17,505 nt of DNA, from contig CAZIVR010000082.1 of assembly GCA_964542745.1 (NCBI GenBank), forward strand, positions 1 through 17,505, in the 5' to 3' direction. A program made the position numbers and the translations under genes. The stretch's first letter is position 1; the number at the start of each line of letters is the position of its first letter. Shown here in pieces: positions 1-7,167 of the stretch. Source of the stretch: DATKAB01 sp964542745. Its GTDB lineage: Bacteria > Eisenbacteria > RBG-16-71-46. The notes under the pieces were generated by a model. That model was not told the origin of the DNA, searched no databases, and saw only the letters and a list, made by a program, of their open reading frames with translations.

Positions 1-217
1 GATCCTTCTTCCGGCCGGGATGGACCGCCAGCAGGGTGTCCGCGACCCGAACCGAGAGCCTCGCGGGCGCCGCGCCCGCGGCGAGGGCCGGCGCGGACGC
101 GGGCCCCACCGCCCCGGCGAACGCGAGGAGCAGGGCGGCGCGGGCGGGCGCGGAGGCCGGGCGAAACCGGGCGCGCGCCGGCCCGGGCCGGGGGGTGCGG
201 GATCCGGTCGCCGTCAC
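1..217 (-). CDS. N-terminus of an exported protein of unknown function (partial)
   Basis: An open frame runs from a GTG at 217-215 to the left edge with no stop (72 codons). The GTG overlaps the TGA of the upstream nuclease-domain gene as GTGA, the junction type used repeatedly here. The translation looks like a signal sequence: an Arg/Pro-rich start, then a hydrophobic Ala/Leu stretch around residues 27-38 (ARAALLLAFAGA), then small residues that could hold a signal-peptidase site (PALAAG). The presumed mature part begins APARLSVRVADTLLAVHP. Third codon positions are almost all G or C, as in the neighbours. No domain can be recognised from so short a piece, so the function is unknown. It is probably the next cistron of the rplI-ppiC-nuclease run. 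An overlapping plus-strand frame covers the same bases but has no recognisable product. Confidence 0.6.
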   Translation of the reverse strand, partial: MTATGSRTPRPGPARARFRPASAPARAALLLAFAGAVGPASAPALAAGAAPARLSVRVADTLLAVHPGRKKD

Positions 218-744
218 GGCTTGAACTTGCCGAAGTCTTCGGGATTGAGCTTTTCGAGGAAGCGGCGCAGCTGCTCGGCCTTCTCCTCGTCGGTGAGGGG
301 CCGCTCGGGCGGATCGTCCGGCTCGCCCTCGCGCTCGCCCTCGTCGGCCTGGGGCGGCGGCTGCAGCAGCTTCTCGTTCACGTAGATCGGCGCGCGGGCG
401 CGCAGCGCCACCGCGATCGAGTCCGAGGGGCGGGCGTCGAGCGACAGCACCTCGCTCTCGCGCTCGATGAAGATGCTGGCGAAGAACGTGTTCTCGCGCA
501 GGTCGGCGATCACCACGCGCGCGACCTTGGCGCGCATCCCCTCGACCACCAGCACCACGAGGTCGTGGGTGAGCGGACGCGGGAAGCTCTCCCCCGCCAG
601 CATGCGCCGGATCGCCTGCGCCTCGCCGGGGCCGATCCAGATGGGCAGGATCCGCTCGCCCTCGCTCTCCCGCAGGATCACGATGTTCTGCTGCGTCTTC
701 TTTTCGAGGATCAGCCCGTGCACCTGGGCTTCGACCACGTTCAC
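214..744 (-). CDS. Bifunctional nuclease-domain (BFN/DUF151) protein
   Basis: The 176-residue product carries a bifunctional nuclease (BFN, formerly DUF151) domain over about residues 1-120. Family signatures are VHGLILEKKTQQ near the start, RILPIWIGPGEAQAI at 31-45, the RPLTHDL block near 56-62 and LDARPSDSIAVALR at 102-115. An acidic Pro-rich linker follows, then the helix EKAEQLRRFLEKLNPEDFG. Some family members cleave DNA or RNA; the cellular role in most bacteria is not settled. The frame stays open far upstream, but the domain begins at the GTG at 744, whose GTGA overlaps the ppiC stop, so I chose that start. A second GTG at 738 is possible. It lies after rplI and ppiC and also overlaps the next gene by four bases. 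No strong Shine-Dalgarno is visible, which fits re-initiation after ppiC. Confidence 0.88.
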   Translation of the reverse strand: MNVVEAQVHGLILEKKTQQNIVILRESEGERILPIWIGPGEAQAIRRMLAGESFPRPLTHDLVVLVVEGMRAKVARVVIADLRENTFFASIFIERESEVLSLDARPSDSIAVALRARAPIYVNEKLLQPPPQADEGEREGEPDDPPERPLTDEEKAEQLRRFLEKLNPEDFGKFKP

Positions 745-1997
745 GGCTTGCCGCGCGAGCCTTTCCGGGGCGCCGGGGCGCTCCGCGTGGTATCCGCCTC
801 GAGGTTCAGGAACGAGGGGGCGTCCTCGGTGCGCATGTGGTCCACCATCCACTGCGCCGAAGCCGCCAGCTCCGAGTCCGGGTAGTTCCGGAGCAGCAGC
901 CGGAACTCCTTCTCGGCCTCGTCGTAGTTGCGCAGCTCCTCGGAGTAGATGAAGCCGATCATGAACTGCGCCTGCGCGCTCACGTCGCTCTTCGGGTACT
1001 CCCGGAGCAGGTCGCGGTAGCGGCCGATGCGGTCGGCCGGGGCGCCCGCCTCCTGCGCCTCCTTGAACAGGTCGCGCGCGCTCTTCTTCGCCGAGAGGAA
1101 CGAGCGGATCACGGCCGAGTCGGGGGTGACGCCCAGTTCGCGGCGCGCCTCCTCGAGGCGGTCGCGGTAGAACTCCTGCGACTTCTGCGAGCTCATCTGG
1201 CGCTGGATCACGGGGCGCACCTGCTCGAAGGGCCGGACCGAGTCCTCGGACTTCGCCTCCACCTTGACCACGTGCCATCCGCGCTCGGTGCGGATCGGCC
1301 CGCCCACCTGCCCGGCCTCGAGCGTGAAGGCGAACTCGGCGAGCGCGGGCTGGGGGCCGAGCGCCCCGAACATGCCCTCGCGCGTGACGGTTCCGAGCAT
1401 GCCGCCGTTGGCGCGGGTCAGGCTGTCGGTGGAATAGCGCTGGACCAGCTTCGCGAAGTCCTGTCCGGAACGCGCCCAGCCCAGCAGGCGCCGGGCATCG
1501 TTCTCGGTCTTCGACTGGATGTGGCGGACCGTGACGGTGCCCGGGATCCGGTAGTCCGCGACGTGCGCGTCGTAGAACACCTTGGCCTCGGAATCGCTCG
1601 GCGCCGGGTTCGCCGCCATCACCTCGTTCAGGTAGGTGCGGATCATCAGGTCGCGGCGCGCCTGCTCGATCTGGCGCTGCACCTCGGGACGCCGCTCCAC
1701 CCCGCGGCGCGCGGCGGCCTGCATCCAGACCCGCTCCTCGATCAGCCGGTCGAGCAGCTGCTTGCGGCCGTCGGGCGTGGTGTAGCTGGGACGCACCTGC
1801 TCGGGCAGCTCCTCGAGCCGGCGCTGCACGTCGGCGCGCGTGATCGCCTCGCGGCCGATCCGCACCAGCACCTGCAGCGACTCGGGGAGCGCGGGGCGCG
1901 CGCGCGACGCGGCGCGCGGCGTCGCCGCGGGCGCCAGCCCGGCCGCCAGGCCCAGGGCGGCCAGCGTGAACAGCGCCGTCCAGGCCCGCCCGCTCAT
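741..1997 (-). CDS. Exported PpiC/parvulin-type peptidyl-prolyl isomerase with C-terminal TPR-like repeats
   Basis: The 418-residue product starts with a signal sequence (hydrophobic residues 6-24, AATPRAA after it). A SurA-like helical chaperone region follows (about 40-135), with motifs such as TRADVQRRLEEL and LLDRLIEERVWMQAA. A parvulin-type isomerase domain spans about 153-250, seen in VTVRHIQ, YSTDSLTRANGGMLG and GGPIRTERGWHVVKVE. After a helical stretch, residues 327-390 form TPR-like repeats of the YbgF/YfiO type (YRDLLREYPKSD and EFRLLLRNYPDSELAASAQ). The protein likely assists folding of exported or outer-membrane proteins in the periplasm. The ATG at 1997 overlaps the rplI stop as ATGA. 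The TPR tail is not part of classical SurA or PpiD and suggests an added protein-binding role. Family assignment is firm; the client and the name (SurA versus PrsA-like) are open. Confidence 0.9.
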   Translation of the reverse strand: MSGRAWTALFTLAALGLAAGLAPAATPRAASRARPALPESLQVLVRIGREAITRADVQRRLEELPEQVRPSYTTPDGRKQLLDRLIEERVWMQAAARRGVERRPEVQRQIEQARRDLMIRTYLNEVMAANPAPSDSEAKVFYDAHVADYRIPGTVTVRHIQSKTENDARRLLGWARSGQDFAKLVQRYSTDSLTRANGGMLGTVTREGMFGALGPQPALAEFAFTLEAGQVGGPIRTERGWHVVKVEAKSEDSVRPFEQVRPVIQRQMSSQKSQEFYRDRLEEARRELGVTPDSAVIRSFLSAKKSARDLFKEAQEAGAPADRIGRYRDLLREYPKSDVSAQAQFMIGFIYSEELRNYDEAEKEFRLLLRNYPDSELAASAQWMVDHMRTEDAPSFLNLEADTTRSAPAPRKGSRGKP

Positions 1998-2437
1998 GCG
2001 CGCACCACCCAGACCCGCACGGTGGCGGTGACGCCGGCGTGGAACCGCACCGGCACGTCGAACTTGCCGAGCTGCTTGAGGTGGTCTTCGAGCTCGATGC
2101 GGCGCTTGTCCACCACGTGCCCGGCCTTGGCCAGCGCCTCGGCGATGTCCGAGGACGTGATCGAGCCGAACAGGGTGTCCTCCTCGTTGGCCTGGGCCGG
2201 GATGTTGACCTCGACCCCGTCGAGCTTCGCGGCCTCGGCGCGCGCCTCGATCAGGCGCTTCTGGTCGCGCAGCTCGCCCTGGCGCTGCAGCTCCTTGTAG
2301 AGGTTGGCGGCCCGGGTGCCGGCCGGAATCGCGAGCCGCCGCGGCAGCAGGAAGTTGCGGGCGAAGCCCGGCTTCACGTGGACGAGGGCGCCCTTCGCGC
2401 CCACGCCCTTCAGGTCCTCGATCAGAATCACGTCCAT
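1994..2437 (-). CDS. rplI: 50S ribosomal protein L9 (bL9)
   Basis: The 147-residue product matches bL9 in length and sequence: MDVILIEDLKGVGAKGA, then VHVKPGFARNFLLPRRLA, the 23S-rRNA-binding N-domain signature. A charged connecting helix (about 45-75) follows, then the C-terminal domain with LFGSITSSDIAEAL and the end FDVPVRFHAGVTATVRVWVV. L9 binds domain V of 23S rRNA near the L1 stalk and helps maintain reading frame. The ATG at 2437 is preceded by a strong Shine-Dalgarno, TAGGAGG at 2452-2446, which also contains the stop codon of the upstream membrane-protein gene. The order rpsF-rpsR-(DUF2232)-rplI is widespread in bacteria, here without ssb. Confidence 0.97.
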   Translation of the reverse strand: MDVILIEDLKGVGAKGALVHVKPGFARNFLLPRRLAIPAGTRAANLYKELQRQGELRDQKRLIEARAEAAKLDGVEVNIPAQANEEDTLFGSITSSDIAEALAKAGHVVDKRRIELEDHLKQLGKFDVPVRFHAGVTATVRVWVVRA

Positions 2438-2445
2438 CGGATCAT

Positions 2446-2452
2446 CCTCCTA
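2446..2452 (-). promoter_or_regulatory. rplI Shine-Dalgarno sharing bases with the upstream stop codon
   Basis: TAGGAGG on the minus strand lies 8 nt before the rplI ATG. Its first three bases are the TAG stop of the DUF2232 gene, so a ribosome terminating there sits directly on the rplI initiation site. This arrangement favours coupled translation. Confidence 0.8.
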
Positions 2453-3478
2453 CGGCTGCGAATCCCCGTCCGGGGACGCCTCGAGGCGACGGTAGTCGAG
2501 CCACACGTCGCTCAATCCCAGCACGGCCGCGGTCATGACGAACAGCGGCCATGCGATCAGAAACACGAAGGTGAGCGTGAGAACGACCACCGGAAGCGGG
2601 ATTCCACGCGCGAGCAGCAGGGATTCTACGATCGCGATTCCCTGGAAACAAAACCCGATCCCGGTGTTGATGAGCAGGGTCCAGCCGGTGGGGAGCGCCG
2701 CCGGAAGCGGTGCCAGCACCAGGGCCAGGCCCGAGAGGAACGTCCAGATCGCCGCGTCCGGGAGGCGCCACTCCCCGAAGCGCATGCGCGCGAGCGGCGG
2801 CCAGCCCAGCAGGCCCGCGACGCGACCCGCCATCGCCCGCCCCGCCACCACCAGCACCGCCATCCACACGAACAACAGGCTCGGCACCATGTGCGGCAGC
2901 AGCTTCCGGCGCGCCTCGGCCCACGACGTCACCCACTGCCGGATGGCCGCGTCGCTGGTCTCGGACGACTGCAGCCACGAGCGCACCATCCAGGCCGAGG
3001 AGGGATCGGCGGCCATCTCGATCAGGCTGCTCGCCACCTGCGGATCCTGGGCGCGCAGCGCCCCGTCGAACCGGTCGATGCGTGCCGCGTAGCCCGGCAG
3101 CAGCGTGAGCAGGGCCGCGAGGGCGAGCACCGGGAACAGCATCCAGGCGCGGCCGCCCGCGAACTCGACGCGTTCCTCGCGCCACCCCATCCAGGCCCCG
3201 GTGAGCGCCGTGGCCGGAACGAACCACGCCCACCACGCGCCCGGCGCCACCGCCGCCGCCCCCACGGCCAGCGCCGCGGCCGGCGCGAGGCCGCCCCACG
3301 GGCCGAACCTCCACGCCGCGAGCAGCGTCCCGGCCACGATCGCCGGGATCGCGAGCCAGAGCGCGGCCCAGGGGCCGGGCGTGAGCATCGCGGGCACCGC
3401 GAGCGCGAGCAGCAGCGCCGTCAGGCGCAGTGCCGCGACTCCCCGGCCCGGTCCGCTCCGCTCAGCGATAGAAGTCAC
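2450..3478 (-). CDS. DUF2232 (YybS-like) multi-pass membrane protein
   Basis: The 342-residue product is strongly hydrophobic, with roughly eight predicted membrane segments: near residues 17-35, 38-56, 63-80, 82-98, 112-130, 198-216, 243-265 and 297-321. A more polar loop lies at about 131-195. The family pattern of DUF2232/YybS is visible: FGEWRLPDAA at 234-243, NTGIGFCFQGIAIVES at 271-286 and the C-terminal GLSDVWLDYRR at 321-331. The biochemical role of this family is not established. It is often found between rpsR and rplI, as here, which strengthens the call. The start is a GTG at 3478 that overlaps the last 17 nt of rpsR; no clear Shine-Dalgarno precedes it. A later start would remove part of the first hydrophobic segment. 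Confidence 0.83.
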   Translation of the reverse strand: MTSIAERSGPGRGVAALRLTALLLALAVPAMLTPGPWAALWLAIPAIVAGTLLAAWRFGPWGGLAPAAALAVGAAAVAPGAWWAWFVPATALTGAWMGWREERVEFAGGRAWMLFPVLALAALLTLLPGYAARIDRFDGALRAQDPQVASSLIEMAADPSSAWMVRSWLQSSETSDAAIRQWVTSWAEARRKLLPHMVPSLLFVWMAVLVVAGRAMAGRVAGLLGWPPLARMRFGEWRLPDAAIWTFLSGLALVLAPLPAALPTGWTLLINTGIGFCFQGIAIVESLLLARGIPLPVVVLTLTFVFLIAWPLFVMTAAVLGLSDVWLDYRRLEASPDGDSQP

Positions 3479-3743
3479 TGGTGAACGGCAGCATCGCCAG
3501 CAGGCGCGCCCGCTTGATGGCCGTCGTCAGCTGCTTCTGGTGCCTCGCGCAGGTTCCCGAGACGCGGCGCGGCACGATCTTGCCGCGGTCGGTCACGAAG
3601 CGGCCGAGGCGCTTCTCGTCCTTGTAGTCCACGAAGCCGACCTTCTCGAAGCACAGCTTGCAGTACTTCTTCTTGGCGAGGCCCTTGGCCTTGCCCTTGC
3701 CCTTTCCCTTGCCCTTCCCTTTTGCGTCTCGCTCTCGAGCCAT
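3462..3743 (-). CDS. rpsR: 30S ribosomal protein S18 (bS18), zinc-type
   Basis: The 93-residue product has the S18 core from about residue 26: YCKLCFEKVGFVDYKD, then GRFVTDRGKIVPRRVSGT, then IKRARLLAMLPFT. C28, C31, C65 and H68 (CxxC plus CARH) are present, the set expected for the cysteine-containing, zinc-binding form of S18. S18 pairs with S6 on the 30S platform. The N-terminus carries an extra Lys-Gly run (residues 8-21, alternating K and G) that is longer than usual and arises from a DNA hexamer-like repeat. The ATG at 3743 has AGAGGG about 6 nt upstream. The gene follows rpsF after a 129-nt spacer with several hairpins. Confidence 0.96.
   Translation of the reverse strand: MARERDAKGKGKGKGKGKAKGLAKKKYCKLCFEKVGFVDYKDEKRLGRFVTDRGKIVPRRVSGTCARHQKQLTTAIKRARLLAMLPFTSDFYR
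3681..3725 (-). repeat. Degenerate AAGGGC-type tandem repeat inside rpsR
   Basis: On the minus strand the codons alternate AAG/AAA with GGC/GGA/GGG, giving the Lys-Gly run near the N-terminus of S18. The unit is six bases, so gain or loss of a unit would keep frame. Synonymous GGA/GGG interruptions make it imperfect. Confidence 0.75.
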
Positions 3744-3872
3744 GGATCGCCCTCTGGCCTCCCTCCCCGCGGATCGCCTGGCGATCGCGCGGGGCTCGCA
3801 GTGTGGGACGCGGGCTCCCGGAGTTCCCGGGCGTGCCGCGCGCCTCGGACCCGCCGCCTCGGCGGGCCGTGA
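3744..3872 (-). promoter_or_regulatory. rpsF-rpsR spacer with three small hairpins
   Basis: This 129-nt spacer holds three inverted repeats: 3850-3866 (CCCGCCG, 3-nt loop, CGGCGGG), 3817-3831 (CCCGG, 5-nt loop, CCGGG) and 3768-3789 (GATCGC, CTG, GCGATC, extendable by three pairs with one bulge). The first lies seven bases after the rpsF stop. There is no T-tract after any of them in the reading direction, so simple intrinsic termination is not indicated. They could tune rpsR expression, processing or S6:S18 autoregulation. The hairpins are seen; the function is inferred. No ssb gene is present, although it often sits between these two genes. Confidence 0.4.
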
Positions 3873-4226
3873 TCAGTCGTCGCCGCCGTCTTCCGCCGCG
3901 GCAGCCGCCACTTCTTCGGAAATGCCCTGGGTCAGCTCGGGCGGAACGTGCAGCACGGTGAGCGTCCGCATCACCGATTCGTTGAGGCGCAGCCGCCGCT
4001 CGACTTCCTTCACGAGCTCGCCGCCCCCCTGGTACAGGACCATGGTGTAGATCCCGTCGCGCTTCCGGTTGATCTCGTAGGCCAGCCGCCGCTTGCCCCA
4101 GCGCTGCACCTCGATCACTTCGCCGCTCAGGTCCTTGATCCAGCCCGAGACCTTCTCGACTTCCTCGTTGACCCGGTTCTCGTCGAGACCCGGTTCGAGG
4201 ATGAACGTCGTTTCGTACTTGGTCAC
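3873..4226 (-). CDS. rpsF: 30S ribosomal protein S6 (bS6)
   Basis: The 117-residue product reads MTKYETTFILEPGLDENRV from the chosen start. It contains VIEVQRWGKRRLAYEINRKR and GIYTMVLYQ, then VERRLRLNESVMRTLTV, the ferredoxin-like S6 fold that binds S18 and 16S rRNA. The tail is Ala/Glu/Asp-rich, as in many S6 proteins. The frame is open far upstream, but the GTG at 4226 is the only sensible start: AGGAGGTG ends 8 nt before it, and it overlaps the pth stop as GTGA. The next residues upstream are ATC and GGA codons, not starts. Confidence 0.96.
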   Translation of the reverse strand: MTKYETTFILEPGLDENRVNEEVEKVSGWIKDLSGEVIEVQRWGKRRLAYEINRKRDGIYTMVLYQGGGELVKEVERRLRLNESVMRTLTVLHVPPELTQGISEEVAAAAAEDGGDD

Positions 4227-4807
4227 GATTCCGACACCTCCTCTTCCGAACGATTGAAACGATTCATCGCCTGCGTCGGCCCTTCCAGGCACCAGCACTC
4301 GGCCGCATCGGCCGCGCGCCCGACCACTCCCTCGACCGCGGCGAGTTCCTCCTCGCCGAACTCCTCCAGCACGTGCTCGCGCAGCCCGGCGGCGTGTTCC
4401 GCCGCCCCCACCCCGATCCGGAGCCGGCTCCAGTCCCGCGAGCCGATCACCGCCTCGAGGCTTTCGAGCCCCCGGTGCCCGCCGCTCGATCCCGCCGTCC
4501 GGAGCCGAAGCCTTCCGAACGGCAGGTAGACGTCGTCCACCACCGCCAGCAACCCGGCGGCCTCGAACCCGTGGCGGTCGCGCCACGCGCCGAGCGCCTC
4601 ACCGCTCAGGTTCATGAACGTGAGCGGCACCAGCAGATCCACCTCGCGGCCCGCGGGCACCGCGCGCCACGCCCGGTACTCCGCCGGCGACTCCACCGGC
4701 TGCGCTCCCCACCGCGACACCAGCCGCTCGACCACGCGCCACCCGACGTTGTGGCGGGTGTTCGCGTAGCGCGCGCCGGGGTTGCCGAGGCCGAGCACCA
4801 GCGGCAC
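4223..4807 (-). CDS. pth: Peptidyl-tRNA hydrolase
   Basis: The 194-residue product releases tRNA from prematurely dropped peptidyl-tRNAs by cleaving the ester bond. It begins MPLVLGLGNPGARYANTRHNVGW in pieces matching the family: N9 and the catalytic H19 in TRHNVG. PLTFMNLSG at 61-69 gives N66; VVDDVYLPFG gives D91 at the position of the catalytic-site Asp, and GSSGGHRGL lies at 106-114. The last motif has Arg where E. coli has Asn114, a substitution seen in other Pth enzymes as far as I know. The start is the GTG at 4807, six bases after the rplY stop, with GGAG somewhat far upstream. It overlaps rpsF by four bases. The prs-rplY-pth order is a common bacterial cluster. Confidence 0.95.
   Translation of the reverse strand: MPLVLGLGNPGARYANTRHNVGWRVVERLVSRWGAQPVESPAEYRAWRAVPAGREVDLLVPLTFMNLSGEALGAWRDRHGFEAAGLLAVVDDVYLPFGRLRLRTAGSSGGHRGLESLEAVIGSRDWSRLRIGVGAAEHAAGLREHVLEEFGEEELAAVEGVVGRAADAAECWCLEGPTQAMNRFNRSEEEVSES
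4235..4242 (-). promoter_or_regulatory. rpsF Shine-Dalgarno that fixes the GTG start
   Basis: AGGAGGTG on the minus strand ends 8 nt before the GTG at 4226. It lies within the last codons of pth and decides the S6 start within a much longer open frame. Confidence 0.85.
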
Positions 4808-4813
4808 GAAACG

Positions 4814-5497
4814 CTACTTCTCCTTGCCCTTCTCGGGCTTGGCCTCGCCCTCCTCGTCCTTCTTGCCCTTGGCGATGACCTCGGGCTCGGAGCCCGCGGC
4901 CTCGGTGGCCACCGCGGCGTCCTCCGGAGCCTTCTCCTCCATCACCGTGGGCGGCACGACCGTGGCGAGCGTCGCGTCGCCGTCGGTGAGCACCGTCACG
5001 TTGGGCACCACGAGATCGCGCACGTGCACCGAGTCGCCGATGCCGAGCGCCGACACGTCGGCCTCGATGGACGAGGGGATCGCGGTCGGGAGGCAGCGCA
5101 CCTCGATCTCGCGAAGAATCGTCTCGAGGATGCCGCCGCCGTCCTTCACGCCGACCGGCACGCCCACCAGCTTGATCGCCACCTTCACCTCGATCTGCTC
5201 GGTGAGGGAGATGTGCTGGAAGTCCAGGTGCAGGATGCCGTGGGTGAGCGGGTCGTACTGGACGTCGCGGATCAGGGCCGTGTACTCGGAGCCCGCCACC
5301 GCCAGGTTCACGATCGGGTTGCCGCCCTTGTGGCCGCGCAGCGCGACGTCGAAGTCGCGCGCCGACACCGCGACGGCCACGGGGGTCTCGCCGTGCCCGT
5401 AGAGGACGCCCGGGATCTGGCCGGCCGCCCGCGCCTGGCGCGCGCCGCCCTTGCCGAGCCGGTCGCGCCGGCTGGCGGAAAGTGGAATGACCGACAT
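4814..5497 (-). CDS. rplY: 50S ribosomal protein L25, long CTC/TL5-type (bL25)
   Basis: The 227-residue product has the 5S-rRNA-binding domain at about 1-95: LGKGGARQARAAGQIPGVLYG, split here as KGGARQARAAGQIP plus GVLYG, then ALIRDVQYDPLTHGILHLDF. The C-terminal TL5/CTC beta domain spans about 98-185, with HISLTEQIEVKVAIKL and ADVSALGIGDSVHVRDL. This is the long form, not the 94-residue E. coli type. A Lys/Glu-rich tail (about 190-227) is probably disordered. CTC is a general-stress protein in Bacillus and binds 5S rRNA. The ATG at 5497 follows AGGAGG, although the frame is open upstream through prs. It sits between prs and pth as in many bacteria. Confidence 0.95.
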   Translation of the reverse strand: MSVIPLSASRRDRLGKGGARQARAAGQIPGVLYGHGETPVAVAVSARDFDVALRGHKGGNPIVNLAVAGSEYTALIRDVQYDPLTHGILHLDFQHISLTEQIEVKVAIKLVGVPVGVKDGGGILETILREIEVRCLPTAIPSSIEADVSALGIGDSVHVRDLVVPNVTVLTDGDATLATVVPPTVMEEKAPEDAAVATEAAGSEPEVIAKGKKDEEGEAKPEKGKEK

Positions 5498-5562
5498 GTT
5501 GCCTCCTCGAAAGTCCCGGGACGCCCCGGGGGGATGCGCCGCCCGCGAGCGGGCGGTGGGTT
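5498..5562 (-). promoter_or_regulatory. prs-rplY spacer with two tandem GC hairpins
   Basis: Within 65 nt are two perfect inverted repeats: 5539-5556 (CCGCCCGC, 2 nt, GCGGGCGG) and 5515-5530 (CCCGGG, 4 nt, CCCGGG). The second ends just upstream of the rplY Shine-Dalgarno. No T-tract follows the first in the reading direction. They could partly terminate, stabilise the prs mRNA end, or regulate L25; the sequence alone does not say which. Confidence 0.4.
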
Positions 5563-6492
<930 letters not shown>

Positions 6493-6592
6493 GCTGGGTT
6501 CTCCTCGGGCGAGGAGTGGCGCCAGCGGCGCGGGCCCGGGCGCGATTCCCAAACGCGCGCCCTCCGCCCGGGCCATCCGGCGCGAGTCCGGT
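6493..6592 (-). other. tRNA-Gln to prs leader, no clear terminator
   Basis: These 100 nt separate the tRNA 3' end from the prs start. They are GC-rich with a Shine-Dalgarno (GAGGAG) near the end, but I see no stem followed by a T-tract. Read-through from the tRNA promoter into prs is therefore likely. Confidence 0.45.
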
Positions 6593-6667
6593 TGGCTGGG
6601 GCGGGAGGATTCGAACCTCCGAATGCGAGATCCAAAGTCTCGTGCCTTACCGCTTGGCCACGCCCCA
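6593..6667 (-). tRNA. tRNA-Gln (anticodon TTG)
   Basis: A 75-nt cloverleaf is encoded on the minus strand. The acceptor stem TGGGGCG pairs with CGCCCCA, followed by discriminator G and an encoded CCA. The D arm is GCCAAGCGGTAAGGC; the anticodon stem CGAGA/TCTCG encloses CTTTGGA, with TTG at 6635-6633; the T arm is GGAGG-TTCGAAT-CCTCC. TTG reads CAA (and by wobble CAG), so it is glutamine; the sequence is close to E. coli tRNA-Gln, including the G discriminator. It lies between spoVG and prs with its own promoter upstream, and is probably cut from a longer transcript running into prs. Confidence 0.98.
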
Positions 6668-6767
6668 CCAACAGAACGGGACATCCGTCACGGACCGGCC
6701 GCACGAAGCGGCTCGGGGTGCTGGCAATTGGCCGATGAGGTCGGTCGCTGCGAAGAGCAGCCGGGGG

Positions 6768-6796
6768 ACTCTACGGGCGGGAGGATGCGTTGTCAA
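6768..6796 (-). promoter_or_regulatory. Sigma70-type promoter for tRNA-Gln and the prs operon
   Basis: On the minus strand a perfect -35 TTGACA (6796-6791) and a -10 TAGAGT (6773-6768) are separated by exactly 17 nt. The expected transcription start is near 6761, about 94 nt before the tRNA. The bases after the -10 are CCCCCGGC, a GC-rich discriminator typical of stable-RNA promoters under stringent control. A small hairpin (GCTGC-5 nt-GCAGC, 6747-6761) would form at the very 5' end of the transcript. Confidence 0.8.
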
Positions 6797-6799
6797 CGG

Positions 6800-6821
6800 C
6801 GGGCCGCGGGACGCGGGCCCG
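6800..6821 (-). terminator. GC hairpin after spoVG, possible weak terminator
   Basis: About 37 nt after the spoVG stop, CGGGCC/GGCCCG arms form a stem of six pairs, extendable to eight with a bulge. It sits directly upstream of the tRNA promoter -35. No T-tract follows, so termination would be factor-assisted or partial. Its location between two transcription units is the main support. Confidence 0.35.
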
Positions 6822-6858
6822 GCGAACCGGGAGGGAATTTCGGGGAGAGGGGCGCGGG

Positions 6859-7167
6859 CTAGAACTCGTTCGCGTGCGCCTCGTTTCCGGCATGGCCGAG
6901 GGCGCCCGCCTGGATCAGCTCCCGCTCGTACTCGGTCATCACGCGCTCCGTCAGGTAGCGGCGGGTGGCGTCGTTGATCGGGTGGGCCAGGTCCTGGTGC
7001 TGGCCGTCGGGGCGCTTGCGGCTCGGCATCGCCACGAACAACCCGGAGTTCCCGCGAATGATCTTGAGCCCTCGGATCACGAACGAGTCGTTGAGCGTGA
7101 TGCTCACGAAGGCCTTGAGCTTCTCGTCGTTCCGAAGGGATACCCGGACCTCGGTAATCGCAATCAT
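6859..7167 (-). CDS. spoVG: SpoVG family RNA/DNA-binding regulator
   Basis: The 102-residue product is almost entirely the conserved SpoVG domain: MIAITEVRVSLRNDEKLKAF in part, SITLNDSFVIRGLKIIRG, GLFVAMPSRKRPDGQHQDL and AHPINDATRRYLTERVMTEY. Named for Bacillus sporulation, the family also occurs in non-spore-formers, where members bind RNA or DNA and affect many genes. The frame extends upstream, but the ATG at 7167 has GAGGTGA seven bases before it and matches the family N-terminus. It lies downstream of ispE and upstream of tRNA-Gln-prs, a variant of the Bacillus purR-spoVG-glmU-prs-ctc-pth order. There is no reason to infer sporulation from this gene alone. Confidence 0.95.
   Translation of the reverse strand: MIAITEVRVSLRNDEKLKAFVSITLNDSFVIRGLKIIRGNSGLFVAMPSRKRPDGQHQDLAHPINDATRRYLTERVMTEYERELIQAGALGHAGNEAHANEF

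Noticed and set aside
837..3484. Long plus-strand frames opposite ppiC, rplI and the DUF2232 gene
   Set aside because: Low-complexity His/Arg/Glu-rich translations; the opposing genes are recognised and have proper starts and Shine-Dalgarno sites.
5515..5556. Repeated CCCGGG-like units as a possible CRISPR or iteron array
   Set aside because: Only two short palindromes are present, without regular spacers or repeats of constant length.
6493..6684. N-terminal extension of prs through the tRNA
   Set aside because: The frame is open but translates the tRNA-Gln sequence; the enzyme family begins at the GTG at 6492 with its own Shine-Dalgarno.
6859..7167. spoVG as evidence for a spore-former
   Set aside because: SpoVG is widespread in non-sporulating bacteria, and no sporulation-specific gene is present.
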